This document shows, in pieces, positions 1 through 9,182 of a DNA stretch of 22,607 nucleotides. Both the position numbers and the translations under genes were made by a program. A model generated the notes under the pieces. It did not search any database. It saw only the letters and a list, made by a program, of their open reading frames with translations, and was not told where the DNA came from. Numbering within the stretch: the stretch's first letter is position 1; every line of letters begins with the position of its first letter. The DNA comes from Botryllus schlosseri (taxonomy: Eukaryota > Chordata > Ascidiacea > Stolidobranchia > Styelidae): contig ATSW01004358.1 of the NCBI GenBank assembly GCA_000444245.1, positions 1 to 22,607 on the forward strand. Direction: 5' to 3'.

Positions 1-30
1 TTCCAGACATGGGGTGATTACTTCATGAAT

Positions 31-158
31 GTAATCGATTGCGATTACGATTACTTCAGAATCACGCGATTACGATTACGATTACAGCAAAATCACGAAG
101 TAGTCGATTACGATTACGATTACATTGGAAAAGTAATCTCGATTACTCACGATTACAT
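31..158. repeat. Left subterminal GATTAC/GTAATC array
   Basis: CGATTACGATTAC units recur about four times, partly as the palindrome GTAATCGATTAC, directly inside the left end of the hAT-type element. Subterminal repeats of known hAT elements bind transposase; that role here is inferred. Confidence 0.8.
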
Positions 159-514
159 TTGTTTTGCTTCTTAGGAGTATAATCCTAAATGATATATTGG
201 AAGACAATACACAAGGATTGCGATGAAAAGGCTTAATGAGATATCAACTCTCTTCATACATCATGCGTCATTTGCTTATTACGTCATAATATACCGATTG
301 CCCAACTTTATTGGGATGATTTATCGCACCCAACGATTTGCATTATTGCCAGGTTTTTACCAGCCGCACCCCAAATTCCTTAATAGGGTGGGGAGCGTGC
401 TCGAAGGGGACTCAAAAGTATTTCGTAAATCAACATAAATTATAGAGTATTTTCTAGAATTCAATTAATTCTTGAAAATGTTCTTCGAGCTTCGCCATTC
501 AAATGTCTCTAGTA

Positions 515-983
515 CAGGGGTCACCAACGCGGACCAAATGAGTCGCCCGCGGTCGCTGTAGCAAATATTCAAATGAAAGATTTGAAAGTTGAAGCTGGTT
601 TCATATGAGCAGCAGTTGGACATGGGTCGGCCGACCCCAAGAAACATACGAACGCAGTCGCTCGGGGCATTGCTCGTCTTCGCCCACGCGGCGGGTCAAC
701 GGCAATCTATAGTTAATATTCCCGAGTCTCGACGCGGAGATTGGCGCTTCGGCGCGCCCTGCAGCAACGCAACTGAGCCCGGAGGAGCTGGTGTAAGGGT
801 TTCCGCCCCTTACAAAAAACATAAAACGCTCACTCGCCGGGACTCACTCCAGCTCCTGCGTGCTCAGTTGGATTTCTTTACTTAGACTCGGCGGGAGTAA
901 GTGGTAACCCGTCGGTCGTCGCAATAATCAGTACACACTACACAAGAAGTAGCTTTTTGTTTCAAAACGGTTGGTGACCCCTG
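515..983. mobile_element. Small non-autonomous hAT element nested in the 4-2508 element
   Basis: CAGGGGTCACCAAC at 515-528 is matched by GTTGGTGACCCCTG at 970-983, a perfect 14-bp terminal inverted repeat. The flanks are CTCTAGTA (507-514) and CTGCAGTA (984-991), an 8-bp duplication with two mismatches and a central TA or CA, close to the pattern of Buster-type hAT insertions. The 469-bp interior is GC-richer than its surroundings and holds no transposase. Because it interrupts the larger element it is the younger insertion. Confidence 0.85.
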
Positions 984-991
984 CTGCAGTA

Positions 992-2340
992 GATAGCTGG
1001 GTTTGAAAAGCATACCTCTCCCCTTAAAAAAACTTGCATAGGCTATTTTATGGGAACAGGCATTTCGGAGCCGGTCATTACCGCGCCACGATCCCACAAC
1101 ACACCAAAAGACATATGCAGTTTCAGCCAACACGCAACTCCGCGGGATGTGATACCAAAGAAATACCTTGGCCGAAACTTAAGGTATTCGTCCATTGTCA
1201 ATAGCCGCGCTGGGTGGACGTGACTAATAATAGTCCTGTCCTTCCAATCTGACCCCACAATACAATTGCCACCCGGCGCATCCAGCCATCCACATAGGAA
1301 TAAAGCCATTGCCATTTGCGTGTGCGTCTCACGAAAGATATTCTTTTAGTCTGCTATGTTTGGGCGAGTACAATATCTGTTGATTAATCAACAGACTGGA
1401 AGTCACGAATTAACAACATACAATAGAGTAATTATAACAACATACCAGATGCTATAATTATGAATTAAGTGCCCCAGCTCTACAGGTAAATCTGACACTC
1501 GGGGCTGAGAGCGGTTAAAAATGAATAGTAATCAAATGCAATGACGAATATTATTGAAGAAATTCAGTTTTGGAAATTGACCAACTGTTGGACTGGGGGA
1601 CGAATTGCTGTTGGTTCTGATTCTAGCTACAACCCACGCTAACATGTCAGGCTATATAAGCGGATGGTTATGGCGGCAGGTCTAAATGCTGAGCAACGAA
1701 CTGTGAAATAACGATTGGCGCCCGTTTCAAGTAGTTATATGAGAAAAGATATAGTGAACATGAAAATTCTGCCTTCAACTTAATACGGATACTGCGAGCT
1801 GCTATTACGAGAAACGGCTAAGCACGGCTCAGTTATGATATATATCAGCACTAGCAGCTGTTTATTTGTAATGCTTCGTTGTGGAAACTGCAATGTTTTA
1901 TTCGACGAGTACAAAATTTCGAATTTTCGTCAGGTGTACGTGCGTACGTAGGTCTACTGCTCGCCAAGCAGCAACGTTGAAACTGCGTTTAACTGGGCAC
2001 AACCAAACCTCAATACATAAACCAATGATGATGAAGTTACTATTTGAAACTATAGGCAGAGTGGTGATCAATATCCTGCTGCGAGGTAGGGGCTTCTGTA
2101 GTGTATTGATAACCTGATATACATCACGGGGGTGTTCTTACAATCACACTACAATGTCCATCGCATGTCTGTTTACTATGTGTGGATACTTACGCCATGA
2201 CGAGCGGTGATAATACTTCTGACGTAACAATGAGTAGTGGCGTTTGGAAATCAGACGTTTGTGCTATCGCTAACGTGGTATATTATCTCATTCTTTTTCA
2301 CGAATATTCAGTTTATGTCATAGTCCTTGTACAAACAAAA
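992..2340. other. Interior of the 4-2508 element, nothing recognised
   Basis: About 1.35 kb of unique-looking sequence between the nested hAT insertion and the right subterminal array. Frames of 60-90 codons occur on both strands but show no domain motif, splice-site setting or coding-like bias I can defend. It may be filler captured by a non-autonomous element. Confidence 0.5.
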
Positions 2341-2498
2341 AGTAATCGTTCTTTCACAAAGAAATCGATTAGATATGGGAAGTAGTCGATTACGATTACG
2401 ATTACTTCGGATTTTTTTCGAATGTAATCGATTGCGATTACGATTACTTCAAAATGCTGTAATCGTCGTAATCGATTACGATTACTAATCGTGATTAC
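2341..2498. repeat. Right subterminal GATTAC/GTAATC array
   Basis: Counterpart of the left array: CGATTACGATTACGATTAC, GTAATCGATTGCGATTACG and GTAATCGATTACG occur just inside the right end at 2508. Confidence 0.8.
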
Positions 2499-2516
2499 CC
2501 CATGTCTGATACTTTC

Positions 2517-3055
2517 TTAAATGTCTGCTGTCCGGCATAAACATATGGCAGTGGCACATGTGTATCAGGCTTGCATGTGCTGTGCATCCTTATTGTCTGA
2601 AAAAAAAACAAAGAAAACACAATATTTTAAAGCTGACACATGCGATCCAATCGTGCTCGTGATATTGCAACAATTCTATGTTTCTGTATTGTTCTCAATG
2701 TTTCTGTATTATTCACGAAGACTAACTGAGTGTGCAATTGTTACTGCACCTAAGACGTTGCCATTTTGGAGAATGCCACCCTTTAGGATCCCTTTTGAGC
2801 TACTTGTAGGCATTTGTCATTCACTTGAGTTCTAAATGGGGATTCCTAACTCCTCCAGTAATCCATGGGGACAGTATCATGCCAATATCAGTATCACGGC
2901 AGTATAAAAAGCTACCGAGAGTAGGCCGACGAAGAAAGGGCTGATTCTCCTGATCGAAAGTGAGATACCTTCTCTACCTTGCCAAGTAATCTTTTCTCAC
3001 TTCGTAAGGATTTTAAAAGTTCTGAAAATTTCGATTCCAAGTCTCAAAGCCCATG
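2517..3055. other. No recognisable feature
   Basis: AT-rich sequence after the right target duplication of the first element. A 104-codon plus-strand frame at 2521-2835 has no domain, no coding-like composition and no sign of conservation that I can see, so I leave it out as chance. Confidence 0.4.
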
Positions 3056-3321
3056 TCAGATCAATAACTTGTGTTGATGGACTAGTCTACATTCTGAATC
3101 ATCTTCAATTTCAAAATCTACATCATTAGCTCTGCTTTCGCTAAGATCTTGATCTTGATCCAAATTATCGAGCATATAGCAGTTTGAAGTTACACTGGAT
3201 AAGTTGAATGGGGCATTGGACCGATAGCTGATAGTAAATGTAATTTTACTTTTCTTGCCATATCCTGCAGTCTGCATCAAATATGTGTGTGAAATATCCT
3301 CGGATGGTTGCATCCTCTAAC
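3056..3321 (-). CDS. Possible acidic-protein exon, hypothetical
   Basis: Reading the minus strand, a pyrimidine-rich tract ending in TTTTAG (AG at 3322-3323) looks like a good splice acceptor. From the ATG at 3311-3313 an 85-codon frame runs to a stop at 3056. Its second half is rich in Asp, Glu, Gln and Ser (DNLDQDQDLSESR, then DVDFEIEDDSE), as in many acidic host proteins and unlike the transposon debris around it. In this frame a TAG lies two codons before the ATG, so if real it would be a first coding exon behind a non-coding exon, or a 3' exon in another phase. I recognise no family. A single exon with no partners is weak evidence, and a chance frame remains quite possible. Confidence 0.25.
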
Positions 3322-3323
3322 CT

Positions 3324-3709
3324 AAAATGGGAGAAAGAATCGGCCTAGATTGATACCACTACCTTTATTCATAATAATTCAATTGAACCCTTGACTAGAT
3401 AACTTATTATATGGTAAAGATGTGGATTTTCATATGGTATGGAAAAGTAATATGGCTAAAATCGTGAAAATTTGCATATTTTGGGCATATGTCGTCGAGC
3501 AAAAATTTGACGTGATAGAAGAAAACCAATGGCATTCTGGAATCAGCATGCCAAAATTAGCCTAAATCAAGTGCAAAATCGAAATCAACAAATTTTTGTT
3601 CAAAATTGTTGCCTAGTGTAATTGTTAATTTTTCTGACCTGGAATAATTCAAATAAACCTAACAGGAAATTCAGAGGCAGTGTAACTTTTGTTGCTGCAA
3701 CGCAATATT
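3324..3709. other. No recognisable feature
   Basis: AT-rich sequence between the possible acidic exon and the first SINE copy. No open frames, terminal repeats or RNA motifs stand out. Confidence 0.4.
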
Positions 3710-3875
3710 TTGTTTGTTTTTGGGGTATTTATGGTGTTTTTCGACTACTATGGTAATTTACACCAGGCCGATATTCTTCTTATTTTGTCTAACTGCCGAC
3801 TTATAGCACGGCCCACGTCTAGGCTTTTGTAAGACACCGCTGACGCGGATAACGTGGCGAGGGCGACGCAATAGT
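3710..3875 (-). repeat. tRNA-derived SINE, 3' body fragment (copy 1)
   Basis: On the plus strand this reads ATGGTGTTTTTCGACTACTA, then TTTACACCAGGCCGATATTC, then AGCACGGCCCACGTCTAG, then TTTTGTAAGACACCGC. The same blocks in the same order occur at 17035-17246 and 18990-19262. Only the third copy keeps the tRNA-like head, so this is a body fragment broken off before the head. It lies 33 bp from the start of the CACTA-like element at 3908. Confidence 0.75.
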
Positions 3876-3907
3876 AAAAACTTGTTCAACCTACGACCCA
3901 TCACTAA

Positions 3908-4205
3908 CACTGGTCAACAAATTTCAACTTTTTTTTCAGGTTCGGATTTTGACAACTGATTTTGGCAAATTTTTGGGCGCTGAATCCGAAAATGGCATTA
4001 GATTTTATCCATCACATCACGTTTTTGAGATATGAAATATCCCTAATTTTTAAAAAATCAATTTTTGCCCCCCTCTCTCAAAACAAGGAATTCTGATGCA
4101 ATAAACACTGTTTTATCTGCAATAAACCAGCTTTAATTACTAAACAAGCATTCTATATTATATTCAAACAAATTTGCCTTGTCTTTATTAAAATTTCATG
4201 CCTTG
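3908..4205 (+). repeat. Left terminal inverted repeat of the CACTA-like element (outer part)
   Basis: This arm matches the reverse complement of 7467-7791 with visible divergence and small indels. It continues at 6300-6329 (AATAAAAAATAGGCATGC and on) beyond the LTR insertion; that continuation matches GCATGCCTATTTTTTATT in the right arm. Confidence 0.85.
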
Positions 4206-4214
4206 TGTGGCAAC

Positions 4215-5553
4215 CAGAGGTGGTCAAAGTAGTCAAGAAGGCTACTCAAGTAGAAGTAGAAGTAGCGACGCAAAAATCTACTCAAGTACAAGTAGAAGTA
4301 CTTTTTTCAAGGGCAACCTAAAACTACTTGAAGTAGAAGTAGAATTTCCTGGCATAAAATCTACTCAAGTAAGTAAGTAGTTTTGAAAACGGTCCTAATA
4401 CGTTCGCCTGTACTGTCAAAAGTTGCATATTGAGCTATATACGGAGGGTTCATAGAGCTTGATTCATATTGATGCATCACATGAGGTATCAATTTTCGGA
4501 CCATAAGCATTCGTCTGCAACATGAGATGCAAATCATAGTATCGCTATGGAAATCGCTGAGGACCCCAATCTTTATTTACCCGAACACCCCGTTTTATAA
4601 AACGTCATGGTGCGGCGCCCTCACCCATATTATAAGGTCCATAGTTTAGTCGAAGAGCAATACGAAGAAGTTGTATCGGATACGGTGTTAAGAGTTTGCG
4701 AGATTAGTATACCGTACTAAAATTATGGTTGATCGTAAAAATGCCATACTACAGTCAAATTATATTTTCCAAAAATTGAAGGCACTAGGCACTAGGCACT
4801 AGGCACTAGGCACTAGGCCTATAGCTCTTAAACTTCCGGATGTAAGTTCCCCATGCAGGTCCAGACAAAGGAACTGAAACTAATTAGAACTCAAACTAAT
4901 GATACTGTGAATTAAAAGAGAAATACAAGCACTTCTTCTGAAAAGCAGAAAATGTGTTATATGTCTCTTGTCCAGATAGCTTCAGCAGTGGTCTGCTAAA
5001 ACAGGACTGACGCTCAAAAAGTCAGAGAGGCCAGATTAGGACACGCCATGCTGGGCTGCTAGATTACGATATTATTGTGGTAAATGCTAGATTGTGAAAC
5101 TACTAGTTTTAAACGTTATGATGGGCATATTTACTGTGATGAACTATTTCATATGGACGACAATACGGTGGGAGTAAAGCGAGCCACGCTACCGCTACGT
5201 AAATTGTAGCCTCCTCAGCAATGCTTTCGTGAAAACATACTTGTCCCTCCATATCTACTTTGCGCGAAGCGCGATGAAATTTCTAGGCTTTACTTAACTT
5301 TTATGAAAATTGTATGTTAGTACTCCATGAAAACAGCATCGAAATTCCTCAATCTCTCTTTCGAATTGGATGATTATACTACTTCTACTTGACAAACTGA
5401 AAATAGCGAAAAGTAAGTAAGTAGATCACAAAATATTACGAAGTAGAAGTAGGAGTAGCGAAAATTCGATCTACTTGAGTAAGTACCAGAAGTAGAGGCA
5501 AACTACTGGAGTACTTCGAAAAAGTAGAAGTACTTCGTTACTGACCACCTCTG
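4215..5553. mobile_element. Non-autonomous hAT element with AAGTAGAAGTA subterminal repeats
   Basis: CAGAGGTGGTCA at 4215 and TGACCACCTCTG ending at 5553 form a perfect 12-bp inverted repeat. The 8-bp target duplication GTGGCAAC is exact on both sides (4207-4214 and 5554-5561). Both ends carry arrays of CTACTTCTACTT/AAGTAGAAGTA-type units (about 4228-4380 and 5370-5545). The 1339-bp interior contains no transposase that I can recognise. The perfect duplication suggests this is the youngest layer of the nest. Confidence 0.92.
4781..4818. repeat. GGCACTA short tandem repeat
   Basis: Five uninterrupted copies of the heptamer GGCACTA, then GGC, inside the hAT element. A perfect 7-bp microsatellite suggests recent expansion. 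Confidence 0.95.
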
Positions 5554-6371
5554 GTGGCAACCCGGGGTTTCTAGAATGTTCTGTATTCGCCGTTTAGAAA
5601 TTACGTTGCACGTGGTATGGTTGGAGACTGCGTGTTGACTTAGTTGAGTGGAGAGTTGGCTGAGAGCGCTGCTGAAGCTGGATGTGAGTGAGTATGTCTC
5701 TGTGTTTGGTAGAGTGAAGTATGAGTAGTCGGGAACAGCAGCATGAAGTAGTTGTAGTATTAGGCAGTTAGGGTGTGAAGTAGCAGGTAGTTGGCATTGT
5801 ATTTGTAGGCTTGAGGTGGATGTATCCTGTCGGAATCTATGTTCGGATAGATTGACTGGGGGCATGGAAAGATCACGGACGATGCTGCGCAAGCATCTGG
5901 GGAGTGATATTGTCCCGTAGTTAGTCCCTCGCCTGTAGATCGCCAGGCTGCTGCTGGTGTAGGTTTAGGCCTAGCTGTCGGAATACGGTTTGGGTGAACT
6001 TGTGTGCTGTGTGTAGGCCTGTGTCTGGTATTTTTAGGCCGCATGTTCCGTTATCAGTTTGTATGTATCGCTGTGTATATTGTGTAATATGAGTCTAGTG
6101 TGAAACGCTGTTTTGAGTACTGTGTCGTGGAATATAATCTTATTATAACCGTATGGACTGGTGTACTGTGTTAGGCGTTTCGTGTAGCGAGCGCGCAGCA
6201 GGCGGCGAGCGCAGAGAGACGAGGTCCGGAGCCCAGGAACACACCGGCTTCCCTGTTACTGTTAGGTACGTGACGCCGTATCAGGGTCGCTACACCTTGA
6301 AATAAAAAATAGGCATGCAAAAGAGCAACTCCCAAAGCTGGTACAAGTGTGACTTTTTATCGTAATGAACA

Positions 6372-7266
6372 ATGAAAATAGAGTATCAGAACATCAAAAC
6401 CGTTCTCGAAAAGTTGAAGTACTATGACCATGGCCGGCTCATCTAACTAGATTTGAAAATGGTGAACTTTTTGCTGGGGCAACATTGTGGCTACACCGAA
6501 CACCCATGTTTCCTATGCTACTGGGACAGCAGGGTCAAGGATCAGCACTGAAACAAGTGAGAGTGGCCTCCAAGGCTCACCTTGACGCCTGGACACAAAA
6601 ATTTCATATGTGATCAGTTTGTTGATATCAAAAAGATCCTCTTGCCTCCTCTTGCCTTCTCATGAAACAATATGTAAATGATTTGGATCGTGAAGGGGAG
6701 TGTTTCAAGGACATATGTTGTGCTTTGTCCGGTCTCAGTGAAGATGAAAAAAGAACTGGGATTTTCAATGTACCTCAAATTAGGCAATCGTTAAAGGATT
6801 AAAATATTGTGCATATTCAATGTTGCCATTCGAGGCTAGAGCTTGGAATGCTTTCGGTGCTGGTTTTTAGGAAATAGAAAAGCAGAAAATTATAAAGATC
6901 TTTAAGGGAGCTACTGCTTAGTTTTGAAGACTTAAGATGCAAGGATGAGCAATGAGCATCACAGGTAACGATTTGAAGAGCATTGCGAATGAGTTTCCAG
7001 AACACTTACGGAAAGTTAGTAAAGAACAGGGTGAACGTTTCCGCCAAGATATTAAATTTATGGAGGCACGTTATCAAGGTCTGTGGGATTTATAGATTCA
7101 TTTATTCTTCACGCCAGTGAAAATCCGGCCAGGCAAGGACAAGGACATAGTCGCCGCCTGTGCCTGGATTGTCATATGATAGCCGACTATTGCTCTAGTT
7201 GGAAAACAGAAATTCTAGATGCTGCTCGTAGAAGAAAGTCCCTCAAAAGAGCATTTTTAAGCTTAT
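6372..7266 (+). pseudogene. Decayed transposase of the CACTA-like element
   Basis: Pieces in more than one frame, in order, resemble a protein family I recall as widespread and unnamed in insect, cnidarian and other animal genomes. 6372-6547 gives VLEKLKYYDHG, DLKMVNFLLGQ and HPCFLCYWDSRVKDQH, with the C-x2-C motif at 6507-6518. 6662-6799 gives YVNDLDREGECFKDIC and SGLSEDEKRTGIFNVPQIRQ. 6991-7092 gives FPEHLRKVSKEQGERFRQDI and MEARYQGLWD. 7177-7266 gives ADYC and RRRKSLKRAFLS. In-frame stops include TAA at 6444-6446, TGA after DQH and TAA at 6800-6802; at least one further frame change lies between the pieces, and the start of the protein is missing. The long terminal repeats around it tie it to the element. 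CMC membership rests on the C-x2-C motif and the ends. Confidence 0.7.
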
Positions 7267-7466
7267 AAGTGAAGAGTTCATATTTTATGAAAGCTCTTTT
7301 TTTACTGTTTCTGTACACGCCCTGCCCAAGTCCTTGTCTAATTTCTGCACTCCATTGGTATGTCTATGTGCATATTGTGTGAACTCTAGGCTATAGTTCA
7401 GACAATACCTTGTTACTTTCCTATCGACATGTTCGTCAGCATAATGTAGCTTTTGATTTTATTATG

Positions 7467-7791
7467 GTTGCTCTTTTGCATGCCTATTTTTTATTCCGGG
7501 GCATAAAATTTTATAAAAGACGACGCACTATTTGTGTGAATCTAATATAGAATGCTTGTTTGCTAAATAAGGCTAGATTATTACAGGTAAAACAGTGTTT
7601 ATTGCATCAGAATTCCTTGTTTTTACAACAGAGGGGGGTCAAAAATTGATTTTTTTTTAAATTAGGGATATTTCATATCTCAAAAACGTGATGTGATGGA
7701 GAAAATTTGAGGTCATTTTCGGATTCAGCGCCCCAAAATTAGCCAAAATCAGTTGTCAAAACCCAAACCTGAAATTTTGTGTAGACCACTG
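7467..7791 (-). repeat. Right terminal inverted repeat of the CACTA-like element
   Basis: Reverse complement of the left arm. Shared blocks include AAACAGTGTTTATTGCATCA, ATTTCATATCTCAAAAACGT and TTCGGATTCAGCGC. It ends GTAGACCACTG at 7791 and is followed by the TAA duplication. Confidence 0.85.
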
Positions 7792-7794
7792 TAA

Positions 7795-8269
7795 TCGTAG
7801 CTCTGATAAACCATAGTGAATTAATATTTCCGCACTATTATTATTACGAACCAAAAGCCTGGTTTGGGAGCTTGTGCAGTGGCAGACATACAGTATATCA
7901 GCCTGTCCGATCTTGCGACGAACTGGAAGAATGACGTTAAAATGATTTGCTGCTTTCGCTACCCAATCATCATACTTTCGTATTACCTGTTCGATTAGTG
8001 CGAGGCACCAAGATAGTAGTAAATATCATCATTACAGACTCCCATTTGCAAGTTACTATAACGCAAATTTTATCCCTAAAAGGATTATTAAAGTATGGAC
8101 CAGTGATCGACACGGTGCCAGAGCTATCTCTTAATATGTATGTAATATTTATTGAATTTATTGAAACATTCCTGCGATAGTTTTTATAAATCTAAGATCA
8201 TATTGATTGTGTTAAGCTATATCGATACTTATATCTAATTTACACACTGAACTGCGACTCTATATCACG
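7795..8269. other. Between the CACTA-like element and LINE ORF1; possibly LINE 5' UTR
   Basis: About 475 bp with no recognisable protein. A 77-codon frame at 7947-8180 shows no motif. Its place directly before ORF1 makes it a candidate 5' untranslated part of the LINE, but nothing here marks the LINE's start. Confidence 0.35.
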
Positions 8270-9132
8270 ATGACAGCTACTGAAGCTGAACTGAAAGATG
8301 CCACAAGGAAGCTTACCTCTAAGATTGAGGCGAGCGAGTCTCGTGTCATGAAAAAAAGAGAGATGAACTAAAAAGCGTTGTCAATGTAGCAGTCAGCCAA
8401 GTAATGGCACAGCTATTGAAAGAAAGTGATTTTAAAGACCTAATTGCCAAATCCACACAGATGGATACAAAAATTGATTATATTATTGATCAAAACAAGA
8501 AAAGAGACAAAGAACTTCAAGAAATCAAGGCATCTCAAGACTTCATCAGTTCCGCCTTCGAAGCCCAAAAACAACAATTCAAGGACCTCGAAGCACAGTA
8601 TTGCATCCTCCAGATGGAAAATAAGAAATTGCAACAAGCTATCTCAAATAAAGAAAGACAAATTGACGACCTCGACCAAATCCAACGGAGCGATACCCTG
8701 GAACTCCATGGCGTACCTGTTAAAGAAAATGAAAGATTAGACGAAGAAGTCACTAAAATTGGTGCAGCTCTTGGTATCTCACTAACATCAGATGACTTGA
8801 ACTCTGTCTTCANGATTCGATCTCAAAATGCAGCTATGAGTGATCGTCCACCTTTGANAATTGCAAAATTCCACCGCTTAAAGACCAGGGGACTTTTTCT
8901 CCAGAAGCGTGGAGATCTTCGGAAAGTCACGGAACATCCTGAATACAAAAATATATACATCAATGAAAACCTGACAAAATNCCGCAGGATCCTATATGCN
9001 AAAGCACGACAAGCTGCTAAAACGTTGAAGTACGATTTCTGCTGGACTGCAAATGGGAAGGTATTCATGAAGCGAGACAATAATACACGCACAATCCTCA
9101 TTGNTTCTCCAGAAAAGCTGAACCAGCTGTGA
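8270..9132 (+). CDS. LINE ORF1 (coiled coil plus FP-type C-terminal domain), one frameshift
   Basis: An ATG at 8270 opens MTATEAELKDATRKLTSKIE. A one-base slip in the A7 run at 8351-8357 moves the reading to the frame continuing as KKRDELKSVVNVAVSQVM; that frame stays open from the ATG at 8404 to the stop at 9130-9132 (242 codons). Numbering from 8404, residues about 15-95 form a coiled coil (QNKKRDKELQEIK, QKQQFKDLEAQY). An RRM-like middle follows (TLELHGVPVKENERLDEE). The C-terminus (YINENLTK, KARQAAKTLKYDFCW, GKVFMKRD) resembles the baculovirus FP-like domain found in many animal LINE ORF1 proteins. It should bind element RNA and assist reverse transcription. Five N bases leave single residues unknown. 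Confidence 0.8.
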
Positions 9133-9182
9133 AAGACATGGTGATCATCTCGAGTATGTAAGTCACTTTGTCATTGCTCAAA

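Larger units (their letters stand above)
4..2508. mobile_element. Non-autonomous hAT-type element with GTAATCGATTAC subterminal arrays
   Basis: The left end reads CAGACATGGGGT at position 4 and the right end reads ACCCCATGTCTG ending at 2508, an exact 12-bp terminal inverted repeat. The right flank (2509-2516) is ATACTTTC. Only three bases precede the left end and they are TTC, which fits an 8-bp target duplication cut by the window edge. Inside each end (about 31-158 and 2360-2498) are many copies of CGATTACGATTAC around the perfect palindrome GTAATCGATTAC. CAG-type ends and an 8-bp duplication are typical of hAT transposons. I see no transposase; short open frames in the interior match nothing I know. 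The element is about 2.5 kb, of which 469 bp is a later hAT insertion at 515-983. Confidence 0.8.
4206..6294. mobile_element. Solo LTR of an LTR retrotransposon (fossil), split by a hAT insertion
   Basis: The unit begins TGTGGCAACCCG (read across the hAT insertion) and ends GTCGCTACA, giving the TG...CA ends of an LTR. It is flanked by an exact 5-bp duplication CCTTG (4201-4205 and 6295-6299). With the hAT element and its extra 8-bp duplication removed it is about 742 bp. No gag, pol, primer site or second LTR is present, so it is a solo LTR left by recombination. The 5-bp duplication and ends fit Ty3/Gypsy or a related family; the family is not firm. It is younger than the CACTA-like element it entered and older than the hAT element inside it. 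Confidence 0.8.
3908..7791 (+). mobile_element. CACTA-like (CMC superfamily) DNA transposon, decayed, with nested insertions
   Basis: The left end begins CACTGGTCAACA at 3908; the right end read inward begins CAGTGGTCTACA from 7791. Both are flanked by TAA (3905-3907 and 7792-7794), a 3-bp duplication. The terminal inverted repeats are about 325 bp: the left arm is 3908-4205 plus 6300-6329, split by an LTR insertion, and the right arm is 7467-7791; they share blocks such as GATATGAAATATCCCTAATT. Without the insertions the element is about 1.8 kb. It carries a broken transposase (6372-7266) with a C-x2-C motif, as described for the CACTA/Mirage/Chapaev group. Termini, duplication length and that motif support CMC; PIF/Harbinger also makes 3-bp duplications and is the main alternative. 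Confidence 0.75.

Noticed and set aside
31-158. GATTAC-rich array read as telomere-like or CRISPR-like repeat
   Set aside because: It mirrors the array at 2341-2498 and lies just inside exact inverted ends with a partly visible 8-bp duplication, so it is a transposon subterminal array. There are no spacers of constant length.
2521-2835. 104-codon plus-strand frame
   Set aside because: No motif, no coding-like bias and no splice or promoter context; a frame of this length is expected by chance.
5503-6044. Two overlapping minus-strand frames of 129 and 94 codons
   Set aside because: They lie within the solo LTR, partly across its junction with the hAT element, and have low-complexity Ser/Thr/Pro composition without any domain.
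9168-9182. ORF2 start at 9168
   Set aside because: The codon there is TTG; the first ATG in frame is 9183, which suits a eukaryotic element better.
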